Numbered from the stretch's first letter, positions 44,801 to 55,248 are shown. The stretch: DNA of 64,000 bases from Verrucosispora sp. NA02020 (GCF_013364215.1 NZ_CP054923.1:682001-746000); one strand, 5' to 3'. Numbers and translations: made by a program. The notes: generated by a model from the letters alone, not told the origin.

Positions 44801-47800
44801 CGTACCCAGCTCCGGGCGAAGTCCCAGAGGTGCGTATCCAGTGTGTCAGCGTGCCGTGCCGGCACTGAGGAGGACGGGTCCGCGCTGATGAGCGGCCCGT
44901 ACGCCTGGTACGTGTCGGGGCGGAACCGGTCCGTGTCGGTGCGGAACAGGTGCAGTGCCGGGCGGGGCCCGGGATGCGTCTGCTCGACCGGACGCTGGTC
45001 GCCGTGCACGATGATGTTGATGTCGAGTGCCCTGGCGACGACTGCGGGAAGGTGTCGCCCCAGGGCCGTCAGCTGGAGGTCGACCCGTTCGATCCCCGCC
45101 TGCAGGTGACGGGCACCGGATGTCGCACCCCCTGACGCCAGGTGCGTCAGTTGTACGCGGGCATGGTCGAAATCCATGACGGCCCGTAGGAGCCGGGCGT
45201 GGAAAGTGGGAGTCGGCTGCTCCACACGCCGGGCGAACTCCGCCCGCCACTGGCTGCGCCGGTGCTCGCGCGTCCGCGCGCTGCTCGCCGCCAGCACCGC
45301 CTCCCGGATCGTGTGGTCGTCCGCGTCGGGCAGTCGACGCCGCACCACGGCCGACGCTTCGGCCCGCCACCGACCGAGCTGCTCGGGCGTCGGCTCCGTC
45401 GGCCGGAAATCGGCCAGGAGCGCGGTCGACGTGCTGAACGGCAGCTCCTCGGCCAGCAGAGCGCCCCGACCCCCCGCCACGTCGGCGAACCGCGCCGGCT
45501 CGGTCGCCACCACCCCCGTGACGACGTCACGCAGATGACTCGGCGTGCGAATCTCGGGTGGTAGCGGAACACCCTGCCACACGGCGGCATCGAGGACCGC
45601 CCCCAGCAACCCCCGGTGCGCCCACTGCCCGTTCCGGGCCTCCATCGACGTCGGGGCCGGGCGGAGTGGTCCGGGAGCCGCCGCGTCCAGCCGGTCCGCG
45701 ACCTCACGACGCAGCAGATCGATCCGGCTCTCGCCGGCAGCGTCCAACCAGGGCCTTGTCTTCGACGTCAGCCAGGAGTCCACGGCCCTCAGCGCGATCA
45801 CGTCCTCGACGGTGGCACCGCCGACGGCGGGAACGGTGTCCAGGACGCCCTGTGCCTCGTCCACCAGGGCCGGTATCGGACCATGCTGCGACACGTCTAC
45901 GCCCAGGTCACCCAGCCTGACCTGCTCGTTCCGGAATCGCTCGCGCCAGGCGCCGACCGTCGCGCCGCTACGCTCCAACTCGTCCCAGAGCCCCGCCACG
46001 CTGGCCTGCCGCAGCTCCAACTCAGTGGCGGCATCGGTGACCGGTGGTGCCGTACGCAGGTAGAGGTCGGCCCGCCGCTGGATGCCCATCAGGTGGTCCA
46101 GCGGAACGCGGAGTGCCTCGCTGTCGGTGACGGCGTCCCGAGCTGCCATCTCCGGGTCCAAGCCGGCGACTGCGGTGACGAACGCGGCGGGATGCTCCGA
46201 TCTGGTGGAGACCGGCCATACGGGGTGGTCGGCCATGCCCCGCACCGCTCCGTGACCGTGGTCCGGCGGCGGATACCACGAGTTCAGGTGAAACAGCGCG
46301 GCTACCTGTGCGCGTCCGGCCGGGTCCAGATCCAGGGCTGCCAGCAATGACCTGAGCTGCGGTCCCCCCGACGGGTCGAGGAACCAACCGTGTACCTGCT
46401 GCGGCTCTGACCTGGTGGTGGCGAAGTTCGTGCCGACCACGTCCGCAGCGGAGTCGGGCAGGGCCGAGGCCGCCAACGGGTCGCGCGTCGTGGCAGCCAG
46501 GAGCGCCCAGACCACGCGGACCCCGCCCTGTAGCCCGCCCAGCCCGGACGTCGGGATGCCGGGATAGGTGAAGCCGACCTCGACGGCGTGAGGTCGCGAT
46601 TCGGCTGCGGTCACCTTCGGCGGATTCGCATGGTTGAGCCAGGGCAGTTCCGGTGAACCGAACAGCCGGGTCAGCGCGTCCTCGTGGGCGCGGACGAGGC
46701 GGCCCAGCGCCGCCGCAACATCGACCGGCTCCCCGATCCCCGCTGCCGACAACGGGGCGTGATCGACTTCGATCACCATCTTGGAGACGGACACGCCGTA
46801 CCGCCGCATGGCCTCGACCACGGATCCGAGCGCTCGCCACACCGGTGGGCTGTCCACGAGATCCGTGGCGCGGATGACGAACCTGCCGGCTTCGTCCAGG
46901 TCGAACTCGGTCCGCAGCCGTGACCTACCGCCATACACCGACAGCGCAGACTCTGCGGCGGCCAGCGCATCGACGAGTATCTCCCGACGATCCTCGGGGG
47001 CCACCCACGTCCACGGCTCGTGTGGCAGGTCGTCACTCCACGCGCCGTCGATGGTGAGAGCGAACGTCCGCCCGGACGCGGGATCGCCCAGGCCCCCCAA
47101 CGCCTGAGTCAGGATGTACGGCACGGGTGGTGTGCCGGCGTTGATCCGGTGCCGGAGCCAGTCCACGGTCTCCGACGGTTCCGGCCACCTCTCGGACCAG
47201 TCCGAGGCGTACGCCTCGACACTCGCCGGTAGGGTCTCGGTCAGGAGGCGACCCTGCGGTACCTCGTGCGTCCGTGGCAGGGCTTCCGGGATCGTCGGAG
47301 CGGCCCGGACCGGGCCCAGTCCCCGTGCCATCGGGAACTTCGAGGCCACTCGCCGCGCCGGGAAGATGGTCAACAACGCTGCGGCCTGCGCGCGGGTCGA
47401 CCCGTCCACGAGTAACTTCACCAGCCGCCACCCGTCGAGGCCCAGATCGAAGGCGTCGTCCGCGTGATCGCCGGGCGGCCGGAACGGCCAGTCCCACCAC
47501 CGCGGCTCGGGGAACGGTTGACGGGCCAACTCCACCAACTCCGCGAATATCCGCAACCCGGCCTGTCGTACGCCGGGCCATAGGAGTTCCTTCCTGGAGC
47601 TCATGCGGAGCCTGACGACATCGGCGGAACTCCAAGCCACGTCGAAAGACAGGCCACTGTCCTTGCGGTGGGCGCGGAGAAACCCGGCGAAGCTCGCGAA
47701 GCCGTACGGTGGCGGCGGGCTGCTTCTGCTCGCCAGGCCGATCTGGCTCATCGCGTTGAGATGCGAGTAGTAGAGGTGGGCCAGCCGCAGGTATGCGGCG

Positions 47801-50800
47801 GCGTCGGCGCCGTACCCTGTCCTGACCTCGACCGTCGCCTTGCTGAGGGTGAATCTCAGATCCCTCAGTGTGTCGAGCACCTGCGCAAGGTCGGTCCATC
47901 CAGCCTGCTCGTGGCCGAACGTGACCGTCAACGAGTACTGGCCGCCCGTGGGTGGCTCGACGCGCACACCGGCTACCTGTGACAGGCGAGCGAACGCTCT
48001 CTCGGCCTCCGGTGACTGTTGGTCAAGGAACGACAGGAGGTTGATCGACATGCCGTCCGGCACGGGTGCGTCCGGGAGCAACGGGCTCAGCCATTCGTGC
48101 GGCGCGGAGCCGGGTCCCGCCGCCGCGCCCATCGCCCGGATCAGACCGGCGACAGACTGCGGAACGTCCTGCCGGGCGGCACGGGCGATGATCCGGCGAA
48201 ACAGCTCAGCGCGCCGATCCGACGCGGCGTACCGCAGGGCTGCGGCGCTGACCTCGGCGACGTCGCCTCGGGTGAGGGTCGCCGACCCGTCGTGGTTCCA
48301 CACCGGCCACAAGTCCGACGTGTCGAGTCCGTACTTCTCCTCATCGGACCGCCGCCAAGTCTGAAACGCCCCGATCACCCGGCGCGGCCCGGCCGGACCG
48401 GCATCAGGTACCTTCGGCGGCCGACTCAGGTTGGCGTAGACCGCCAGCGACTGTGTCGGGAGATCCGACCTTGCGGCGACTTCCAACAGTCCGCGGAGAC
48501 CAAGCCAGCCACCGTCGTGGTTGAGCTGCTGGGCCAGCCTGGGTGGTACGTCGCCCTGCTCGAACACGATGTCGTACAGGTGGTCGGTGGGCGTGCCGGT
48601 CAACTGCCGCGTCGGCCAGTCCGGACGGCTTCGGATCGAGTCGGCGACCGGGCCCACCATGGCGAACCTCGGCGCGCCGGCCTCGTCAGCGTCGTTGAGG
48701 CGCGCGAGGTCGTCCGCCGGGTCGAGTACTGCGGGGTCGACACCGAGAACGGAGGCGAGCGCGAACAGTCTGTCGGGCGGGACACCCAGCCGCGACGCAT
48801 GCTCCTCGATGTCGGGCACCTGCCCGATCCGGAGGCTCAACCCGGTGACCCAGAAGGTGCTGATGCGCAGTCGTGTCGCCAACTCGTGGCGCCGGTGGAG
48901 GTCGAGGCCGAGCTGTTCGGCCACCTCCGACAGGGTCGTCAGGTACCGCTCGCGCTGGTGGTCGTTCAGGTCCGCCCACATCTGGTCGGCGAAGACCCTG
49001 TTCGGGCCGGCGGCCGACTCGCTGCTCGTGTCGGTGTCCGACCCGCTGGTCATCTCGACATCGGAGTCGGTGTCCATCGCGGAACCTGGGCCGTCGGTGT
49101 AGGTGGCGTCCGGCAGACCCAGCACACTGGTCAGCCACCAGCCGAGATCGATTTCGTCACCTGACCAGTCGGCCAGAGTCAGGCCCCAGTCGGTGAGGAA
49201 CGCCAGCGGCACCTGCGCGAGCCAGAACGTGTCCGTCACATCGAATCCGGCGTTTCTGGGCCACAACTGTCGCAGCACGTCGTCGGCGATCGCCGGGATC
49301 TCCTTCGGCGGGCCCTGTCGACGCGGCAACGTGGCCACGACCGGCCCGAGTTGGACCAGCGGCACATCCCACCGTGCGGCCATGCCGAACAGCTGTGTCA
49401 CGGTGTCGGGATGTGCGTCCGGTGGCAGCGGCGGGATGTCGGAGGCGCGCAGTCCACCCCACCGACGGGCGTAGGCCAGGGCCGTCGGCACCGGCACCGC
49501 CAGATCACGGGCGGCGTCGAGTACCGCGACATGGTCCAGCCACGGACGGTCGATCAGGTCGCGCTCGACCTCGTGACGCGACATGCCCATCTTCTGAGCG
49601 AGCCACTCGGCCAGCCACAGGTCGGCGTCGCGTGCTGCCGGCAACTGCGGGCGGATCGGCGGAGGCTCGTCCTCGTCGAACCGGCGTGCCGAGTCGTCCA
49701 TCGCCTGCTCCAACAGCCCGATCCAGTCCAGGCCCGCGAGCCGCCGGTGATACTCCGCGACGCTGGCGTGGCCCACCCGGAACGTGCTGAACAAAAGGTC
49801 GTGTAGCTCGTTCGGGGTCAGCCCGTCGGCCCCGGACCCGTCGGGTAGGCGCGCCCCTACCCAGAAGGTCCACGACGGAAATGGCACCGGCTCACCGTCC
49901 GGCCCCTGCGTGAGCAGGCGAACCAGGTGTTCGACGGTCAGTCGGTCGTCCGACCGCTCGGGCGTGTGTACCGCCAGCCGGTTCAGGACTGACCGTATCG
50001 GCAGGAGATCCAGGATGTTCGCGTTCAACCGCCAGGACAGCTCCAGCGCGACCTCCGGCTCGATCCCGGCCCGATAGGCGAACCAGTCCAGGCGGTCCGG
50101 CACGTGGCCGGTGTCCGCGATCACGTCGAGCAGTCGCGCGATCTGCTCCTTCGGCAGGTGCAGTTTGTCGACCAACCGGGCAACGCGCGGCAGGTCGACC
50201 AAGGGGAGCTCGGCCACCGCCCGGACCTGCTCCTCGGGCACCTCCCACCGGTCGGCCCAGCCGGCGGCCTCCCGCACGCTCAACCTCGTCGATGTCGACG
50301 CCGGCATCAGATCAGGTTCCAGATCGGCCGACTGCCGAATCAACCGGGCGGGAGCCACTTCCGTCAGGAACCGCGTGATCTGGGACGTCGGAACGTTGCC
50401 GACCAGCTGGTATACGAGCGAGGGCAAGTGGCCGGACGGCAGGAGGTTGCTCAACTCGGTGACCGGGAATCCGAGCTTGCCGCTCAACTCCGCATACCGC
50501 GTGACGTGCTGCAGCGACTTGAACCCGAGTTCTTCAGCGATGAGTCGGACCTGATCCACCAGCCGCTCGACCAGCGTCCCGACCTCGGCGGGCCGGACGC
50601 GGTCCGCTCTCATGTCGACAATCCCCGCCGCGGTCCGGATCATTTCTCGGATGGACAACAGGCCGGCAAGATCGATCCTGCCTGCCGTCTCCAGTCGTGC
50701 GGACGGCGGATCCCCCGCCGCGTCGACGGGAGGGGCATCCGGAGGCGCCGGGTGCTCGCTCTCGGTGCCGGATGGGGCGACCGGCCCGAGGCTCAGCTGC

Positions 50801-53800
50801 CCGGCGAGCGCTTCGAGCGCCAGCAATCGCAGCTTGCGCCGCACCTTTCGGACCGACTCGTCCGGCCCGACCGAGACGAGGAACATTCCCAGTTCCTTCG
50901 CCACACCGGCGATGTCGTCGCCCCGGCGGACCTGATCGGCGGCCCAGGCCACGGACCGTCCGGCCAACCTGTCCGGAAGGGTGTGCACCAGTTCCAGCAG
51001 CACCCCCCGCTCGCTCAGCCAGCGGAACGACGGAAGATCATCCGGACCCAGTCCGAGCCGGGCGCTCAGCTCGGCCAGATACACCACCTCGACATCGGTC
51101 GACACCCCGAACGGCCCCAACCGCTCGCGTAGCCCGGTCAGCAGCTCGTCAGCCGTGGCCACCCTGGTGTTGGTGGCACGCGTCCGCACCACGGTGACCA
51201 GTTCCCTACCGACGATCCGCAGGGCGCCCGGCGGTAGACCGAGATCCTGGGCGACCGCGTACCACGCCCGCCGGAGCGGCTCCACGAGATCCGCCGAGGC
51301 GCGCTCCTGCGCGTCGGTCGGGAGCGGCCCGTGCACCGCCGAGATCGCCTCGACCGTCAGATCGGTGACCTCGTCCGGGTCCGGCACGCTCTCGATCAGA
51401 CGTACCCACTGCCGCGTCCTGGCCTCGTCCGGGCCCGTCACACCCAGGTCGCCGACCAGTCGGGTCCATTCGTCGCCGTGGAAGAGGTCGTCGGTCTGCG
51501 GCTGCCGACCCGCCGACGGGGTGACCGCCGGCGCCGTCGGGGACGCCTCCGACACCGGCTCGTCCGGCTCCCACACCCGCTGGTACGCCGGTGGTGGCGT
51601 CTCCTGCCTGAACCGGTCTGCGGTGGGCGTGTCCAGCGCCAGTTCCAGTGCGCCGTCGAGCCGGAAGACGAGCTGCGGCAGGCCACGCACTTCTGCCGGC
51701 TCCACCTGCACCAGCAGCCCGCCCCGGACCCGTTGGTAGACCACGTCGTCGCTGCTGAGCGTGCCCAGGGGCAGCGCGTCGACCAACGCCATCCGGAACC
51801 TCAGCGGACCCGCCGTTGCGCCCTGGGGGCGCAGGGCAGCGCCGAGCATTCCGGACAGCCCTGGTCCGGAAACCACCTGGTGCAGCGTGTCGGCCCGCAT
51901 CAACTGCCGTCCAGCCGATCGCCAGCGACCCACCTCGACCTCCGCGACGACTGCGTCGTGCAGTGTCCGTACCGACACCGGATCGATGGCGGCCACTCGC
52001 GCCAGGCCCCGCCGCAGCGTCTCCGGTGGAAGATCCAGCACTACGGGGTTGAGCCGGTCCACCGTCGCGGCCAACTTCTCATCCACACCGACCAGTTCGG
52101 CCCCGCGCCGCGCCACCCGCGACCGTGGCCCGGACAACACCTCGTCCGACACCAACGCCCGCAACTGCACCAGCGCCGCGCGGACCACCGGCAGGTCAGC
52201 CGTCGGCGGATGCCCGGAGTGCTCCCACCGCACCGTCACCAGCAACGGGGCGGCATACCACTGCGCGGACTCCGCCGCGCCCACATGCTGGTACGCGCCG
52301 ACCGGCTCCGCGCGCACCACCAGCCGGATCCCCCTGTCCTCCGGCCCGCTCCCGCGCGCCGGGCGCAGCACCACACCGCTGTCGAACAGACCGGACTTCC
52401 GCCAGGCCGTCAGTTGCTCGGCACTCAACAGGTCACGCAGCACGACGCGCTGGCTGGTGACTGCGGTGTCATACGTGACCGCCCGCCAGTCAGCGTCCTG
52501 CAGATGCTTCGCGTGATCCTTCACCAGATTCGCCGCCAGCCCCTCGACCCGCTCCGTCGGCGCCTCGTCTGGTTCGGACAGCGCGTCGACGGCCATGGAG
52601 TCCGACGCGGTCTCGTCGGCTTCGGGCGACGTGTCGATGTCCATCGGGTCCGACGGCGCTTCGTCGGCGGCATCCTCGGCGGCGTCCTCGGCATCGGGTT
52701 CGGGTTCGGGTTCGGGTTCGGGTTCGGAGGAGATCACCAGATCTTCGACGACCAGGGGGAACTCGTCCGGTGTCAGCACGGCCGGCGGCCACGAACCGAC
52801 CGCGACCGGCTCTTCGGCGGGCGAGGGCGGACTGGCGTCGAGTTCCAGATGTTCGTCGGGATGCGCAGCGGTGCTGCCTGGCGGCGTCTGCGGGTCGAAC
52901 TCGGTGAGGATCCGGTAGTACGTGCCCGCGTCGCGCCACAGTCGCCGGAGCAACTCACGCCGGGTCGCCACCGGGCTCGCCGTCGCATGTGGCAGGCGCA
53001 ACCGCTCGGCGTACCGGTCGAGATGGGCCACCAGCGCTGCCGGGTCCTGCTCGGCCGGATCGGCACCGGCCTCGTCCAGCAGCGCGTCCAGCAGGTAGTG
53101 ACCGACCCGCGCCGGGACGCTCCCGGACGCGAACAGGGCCTCCTGCCACCGTGGACCGAAGGCCAGGTCGAGTAGCCGCCGGTCGTGAGCGGTCTCCGCG
53201 TGCAGCGACGCGGTCGACGGCCACGGTCGCGGCGACACCGGAGGCGCGGGCCGGTGCACCCGGACGAAGTCCGCGTCGGCGACGGCCCCGGTGTGGCTGG
53301 CCAGCACCCGGGCCACCCACATGCCGTACTGCCACACCGTCCACGGGACGGGGCGGTCAGGGGTGCCGATCACCACGCGCGGGTCGCCGTCGCCGACCTG
53401 TGGTGACACGTCTGCCGGACCGATCCACACCCGGTCGCCGACCGTGACGACATGCCAGCCCGGCAACATCTCGTACCTGCCGTCGTCGCGGGCGCTCAGC
53501 GTGAACATGCCACCGACAGGAACATCCCGCTGCGAGCCGGGATGCACGGTGTAGTAGGTGGCGAACGGTGTCATCGTCGGCTGGTGTGCCCCGCTGTGCG
53601 CGACGAGACGGCCGGCGTCGGCACCGCTGGGATCCACCAGGTCCCGGCCGACCGCCAGGACGTGCCCGTCGCCCAGCACCTCGGCCAACGCCACCACGTG
53701 GGCCGCCGACAGACGCGCGGCGGGCACCAACTCCACGAGCGCGTCGGAGGGAAGGGCGGCCCCGATGTCCGTGAGTCGTCGACGCGCGTCCGACACGTCC

Positions 53801-55248
53801 CCGACCTCGACGACCACCAGCGGCCGGTCCGGATGAGGCAGCCGCTGCGGCGGTGACGCCGTCGGTGTCGTCGGCAGGAAGACGCCCGCCGGGCCCAGGC
53901 TCAGAGCCCCCAGATCCGCGAGTACGGCCACCAACCCGTCGATCTCGACGTGCCAGTCCCGCACCGAACCGTCGGCGGCGAGGGACAACTCCAGGCGAAA
54001 AGCCTGGGCCTCGGTCGGGTCGGCCTGGTACACGGCGCGTACGTCGGCCCTGGCCAGCAGAGCCCGATCGTGGCCGGCCGCCAGCCGCCGCAGCACCCGT
54101 GGGCCGAACCGGCCGAGTCTGCGGGCTGAGTCGAGCCGCATGTGTGTCCGATCCACCAGATCCACCACGGCGGGATGGGCGGCTCCCACCCACCGCCGAG
54201 CACGTACCGCCTCGCGCACCCCGGGATCCGCCGAACGGAACAGGCGGAAGTCCTCCACGTCGGTGATGCCGAGCAGCGTCCGGTGCGCCTGCTGCACCGG
54301 GCCGAACACCACCACGGCGGTCGCGGGATCCCGCAGCGCCGCCGACACCCAGCCCTCGCCCACCGGCACGATGACCGGCCCCGGACCACCACCCGGGGCG
54401 GGTGATGCCCCGAACCACCACACCACATCGTCGTGCGTGACCAGCCAGCCCAGCTCACCCGCGCCCAGACCGGGCCGCAAGCGCACCAGCGCCGACGAGT
54501 CGGGGGCCCGCAGGAGGCCGTCGAGCAGCGCGTCGACGTCCGCCGTCGGCGTCGGTTCGCCACCCGCCACCGACAGCACGTCGGCCATCGAGACCGGCAT
54601 CACCTTCCGCATCAGCTCGGCCGCGTCCGGCCCTGGCGGGAGGCCGTGACGCACCAGGCGGAACGCCATCGCGACGGCCGCCGTCGGCACCGGGACCCGC
54701 AACCGCTGGTGCGACTCCGCCAACCACCCGGCCAACGCCTCGATGCGGGTCCAGGACGGCGAGGTGCGGTCGGACGCGATCTCGACCGCCGTGCGGACCG
54801 CCTCTCGGGCGGCGACGTGCGACCACGGCAGGCTCCGCACCGCCACGGCGTCGTCCCACGAGGTCTCCCGACCCTGCGGGTCCACCGGCACCAGCCGCGC
54901 CGAGCGCGCCGACCCGACCGGTACCTGCACCTGCACCCGGTACAGATCCGCGAGCTTCTCCACCGCTTCCGCGTCGTCCACCAGGCGGCGCCCGTCGACC
55001 CCCCAGCGCTCGACCTCCCACGGCACCAGCACCAACTGGTCGGAGAAGGGCTGCCCGTGGACGAAGTCCGCGCCGACCGCCGAACGGGGCTTCTCCTCCG
55101 CCAGGAAGACCAGGGCCGCGTCGACCGGCCGCACCGCGGCGAGCGAGGCCGCCAACGCCGCCGAATGCCCGGTCTGGGTCAGCTCACCGGTGAGGACCAG
55201 CCGGCCCGCCACCACGAGAATCTCCCGGCAACCATGCGCGACCGGCAC
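41869..55248 (-). CDS. Giant 4,459-residue protein of a WXG100 locus
   Basis: One uninterrupted frame; I take the GTG at 55248 as start, with open frame to 55518 upstream as an uncertain extension. No signal peptide or membrane helix is seen. Around residues 470-640 and again 3730-3905 there is a related module (P/T-rich entry, VEVGD, VELV, HPFA/TPFATYYTVHP, LPGWH, GDR-W-I-x-P, IG-P, PWTVW). Acidic low-complexity segments lie near 835-890 and 2055-2075, and most of the rest is predicted helical. I find only three cysteines: residue 7, one near 4406 (DACELDPLDKAFW) and the last residue. A segment near 3410-3440 (INIIVHGD, then LHLFRTDTDRF) resembles a degenerate peptidase edge. The divergent WXG100 pair suggests type VII-type secretion. 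Streptomyces giant 'lonely Cys' proteins are a possible comparison. Function unknown. Confidence 0.85.
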   Translation of the reverse strand: MPVAHGCREILVVAGRLVLTGELTQTGHSAALAASLAAVRPVDAALVFLAEEKPRSAVGADFVHGQPFSDQLVLVPWEVERWGVDGRRLVDDAEAVEKLADLYRVQVQVPVGSARSARLVPVDPQGRETSWDDAVAVRSLPWSHVAAREAVRTAVEIASDRTSPSWTRIEALAGWLAESHQRLRVPVPTAAVAMAFRLVRHGLPPGPDAAELMRKVMPVSMADVLSVAGGEPTPTADVDALLDGLLRAPDSSALVRLRPGLGAGELGWLVTHDDVVWWFGASPAPGGGPGPVIVPVGEGWVSAALRDPATAVVVFGPVQQAHRTLLGITDVEDFRLFRSADPGVREAVRARRWVGAAHPAVVDLVDRTHMRLDSARRLGRFGPRVLRRLAAGHDRALLARADVRAVYQADPTEAQAFRLELSLAADGSVRDWHVEIDGLVAVLADLGALSLGPAGVFLPTTPTASPPQRLPHPDRPLVVVEVGDVSDARRRLTDIGAALPSDALVELVPAARLSAAHVVALAEVLGDGHVLAVGRDLVDPSGADAGRLVAHSGAHQPTMTPFATYYTVHPGSQRDVPVGGMFTLSARDDGRYEMLPGWHVVTVGDRVWIGPADVSPQVGDGDPRVVIGTPDRPVPWTVWQYGMWVARVLASHTGAVADADFVRVHRPAPPVSPRPWPSTASLHAETAHDRRLLDLAFGPRWQEALFASGSVPARVGHYLLDALLDEAGADPAEQDPAALVAHLDRYAERLRLPHATASPVATRRELLRRLWRDAGTYYRILTEFDPQTPPGSTAAHPDEHLELDASPPSPAEEPVAVGSWPPAVLTPDEFPLVVEDLVISSEPEPEPEPEPDAEDAAEDAADEAPSDPMDIDTSPEADETASDSMAVDALSEPDEAPTERVEGLAANLVKDHAKHLQDADWRAVTYDTAVTSQRVVLRDLLSAEQLTAWRKSGLFDSGVVLRPARGSGPEDRGIRLVVRAEPVGAYQHVGAAESAQWYAAPLLVTVRWEHSGHPPTADLPVVRAALVQLRALVSDEVLSGPRSRVARRGAELVGVDEKLAATVDRLNPVVLDLPPETLRRGLARVAAIDPVSVRTLHDAVVAEVEVGRWRSAGRQLMRADTLHQVVSGPGLSGMLGAALRPQGATAGPLRFRMALVDALPLGTLSSDDVVYQRVRGGLLVQVEPAEVRGLPQLVFRLDGALELALDTPTADRFRQETPPPAYQRVWEPDEPVSEASPTAPAVTPSAGRQPQTDDLFHGDEWTRLVGDLGVTGPDEARTRQWVRLIESVPDPDEVTDLTVEAISAVHGPLPTDAQERASADLVEPLRRAWYAVAQDLGLPPGALRIVGRELVTVVRTRATNTRVATADELLTGLRERLGPFGVSTDVEVVYLAELSARLGLGPDDLPSFRWLSERGVLLELVHTLPDRLAGRSVAWAADQVRRGDDIAGVAKELGMFLVSVGPDESVRKVRRKLRLLALEALAGQLSLGPVAPSGTESEHPAPPDAPPVDAAGDPPSARLETAGRIDLAGLLSIREMIRTAAGIVDMRADRVRPAEVGTLVERLVDQVRLIAEELGFKSLQHVTRYAELSGKLGFPVTELSNLLPSGHLPSLVYQLVGNVPTSQITRFLTEVAPARLIRQSADLEPDLMPASTSTRLSVREAAGWADRWEVPEEQVRAVAELPLVDLPRVARLVDKLHLPKEQIARLLDVIADTGHVPDRLDWFAYRAGIEPEVALELSWRLNANILDLLPIRSVLNRLAVHTPERSDDRLTVEHLVRLLTQGPDGEPVPFPSWTFWVGARLPDGSGADGLTPNELHDLLFSTFRVGHASVAEYHRRLAGLDWIGLLEQAMDDSARRFDEDEPPPIRPQLPAARDADLWLAEWLAQKMGMSRHEVERDLIDRPWLDHVAVLDAARDLAVPVPTALAYARRWGGLRASDIPPLPPDAHPDTVTQLFGMAARWDVPLVQLGPVVATLPRRQGPPKEIPAIADDVLRQLWPRNAGFDVTDTFWLAQVPLAFLTDWGLTLADWSGDEIDLGWWLTSVLGLPDATYTDGPGSAMDTDSDVEMTSGSDTDTSSESAAGPNRVFADQMWADLNDHQRERYLTTLSEVAEQLGLDLHRRHELATRLRISTFWVTGLSLRIGQVPDIEEHASRLGVPPDRLFALASVLGVDPAVLDPADDLARLNDADEAGAPRFAMVGPVADSIRSRPDWPTRQLTGTPTDHLYDIVFEQGDVPPRLAQQLNHDGGWLGLRGLLEVAARSDLPTQSLAVYANLSRPPKVPDAGPAGPRRVIGAFQTWRRSDEEKYGLDTSDLWPVWNHDGSATLTRGDVAEVSAAALRYAASDRRAELFRRIIARAARQDVPQSVAGLIRAMGAAAGPGSAPHEWLSPLLPDAPVPDGMSINLLSFLDQQSPEAERAFARLSQVAGVRVEPPTGGQYSLTVTFGHEQAGWTDLAQVLDTLRDLRFTLSKATVEVRTGYGADAAAYLRLAHLYYSHLNAMSQIGLASRSSPPPPYGFASFAGFLRAHRKDSGLSFDVAWSSADVVRLRMSSRKELLWPGVRQAGLRIFAELVELARQPFPEPRWWDWPFRPPGDHADDAFDLGLDGWRLVKLLVDGSTRAQAAALLTIFPARRVASKFPMARGLGPVRAAPTIPEALPRTHEVPQGRLLTETLPASVEAYASDWSERWPEPSETVDWLRHRINAGTPPVPYILTQALGGLGDPASGRTFALTIDGAWSDDLPHEPWTWVAPEDRREILVDALAAAESALSVYGGRSRLRTEFDLDEAGRFVIRATDLVDSPPVWRALGSVVEAMRRYGVSVSKMVIEVDHAPLSAAGIGEPVDVAAALGRLVRAHEDALTRLFGSPELPWLNHANPPKVTAAESRPHAVEVGFTYPGIPTSGLGGLQGGVRVVWALLAATTRDPLAASALPDSAADVVGTNFATTRSEPQQVHGWFLDPSGGPQLRSLLAALDLDPAGRAQVAALFHLNSWYPPPDHGHGAVRGMADHPVWPVSTRSEHPAAFVTAVAGLDPEMAARDAVTDSEALRVPLDHLMGIQRRADLYLRTAPPVTDAATELELRQASVAGLWDELERSGATVGAWRERFRNEQVRLGDLGVDVSQHGPIPALVDEAQGVLDTVPAVGGATVEDVIALRAVDSWLTSKTRPWLDAAGESRIDLLRREVADRLDAAAPGPLRPAPTSMEARNGQWAHRGLLGAVLDAAVWQGVPLPPEIRTPSHLRDVVTGVVATEPARFADVAGGRGALLAEELPFSTSTALLADFRPTEPTPEQLGRWRAEASAVVRRRLPDADDHTIREAVLAASSARTREHRRSQWRAEFARRVEQPTPTFHARLLRAVMDFDHARVQLTHLASGGATSGARHLQAGIERVDLQLTALGRHLPAVVARALDINIIVHGDQRPVEQTHPGPRPALHLFRTDTDRFRPDTYQAYGPLISADPSSSVPARHADTLDTHLWDFARSWVRERYSILDGGRGWNERRMAWAKLVDLLVKWVDVPPMPTFVDFIDFGDIAIFDPRRWRLDLAVTSVDGALIALMKQLLVAEVITMQARAVSSPPDMSKHTTAHDVARHLWDTRVGEDTRLEAWPSDYAHVRARAATARDSAQREILMTAHRLSTIGPLERSPRLRHRLTQGVLATQRQYADVMASTIDSVAEAQLLLEQQFTEAGSLRDWRTASTIRVSEVPGFEMVDLGPAGSFVRPAGSRTDPPTRMTHPTRRLDIVEVGDPATAPHVLTQVRDGLPESSTVELVMSAPVSASRAVELAGLVGGDRTLALAANLVDPADLTDHFVAHTRVHTPTLHPFAAYYTVHPEPQRHGLLIADLALVHVGDGRHGLLPGWHIVPMGDRLWIRPADHPEQDLPYSGSARIVIGVPEEETPWTVWVLGQRLGTAVTVGTDLTSEEIVHRLGRLGPKPSVPPLDPAVAHQVGDRDVRLFQRAFENESPLVEANVLVSNEGVAVVERLTLSHVADVLLDLAGADPTESDVEVLVGRLDRLAERQGFHTGDPTQERAANARDRLLSWAGTRLTDAGLAGLLTDVTATDEAEPMTGKPAEPAEAPVAVQRQPVLVPVRAGVYLPHGDDPASPPVIEWMPRYQSYVSAFATLDPGTAELVAGARRYGPVRFNDQLTAAGVPADARLSLTLSPLTGENVSELSRRTAQRFADELWSLRGAPGIFSTPETSGPAAPPRILPEVLTGWLEQADWPAAQQYLRQHVAELKQRESIEAMRALSHHDPENRVAAPYRAILELVDLAGGVAEPTDARHRPETAIDPDGTQPWLVPTGPVPTAFAFDYLRVRPDRQARRPWNDQLLRMMYEREAFRELAVMLAWGVVERGEHPTQGRHAGFDYGQGNAMVFAAVHRVLRMSVTRAGTPGPTGGWPEIDAVDACELDPLDKAFWVDRMDELRGRVLIFGIPGHPDRNGVPAPEHEKLLNLLIERLASC

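Noticed and set aside
52690..52730. GGTTCG hexamer run as a regulatory or phase-variable tract
   Set aside because: Encodes the EP-repeat acidic linker of the giant protein; period of six keeps frame, so no phase switching is expected.
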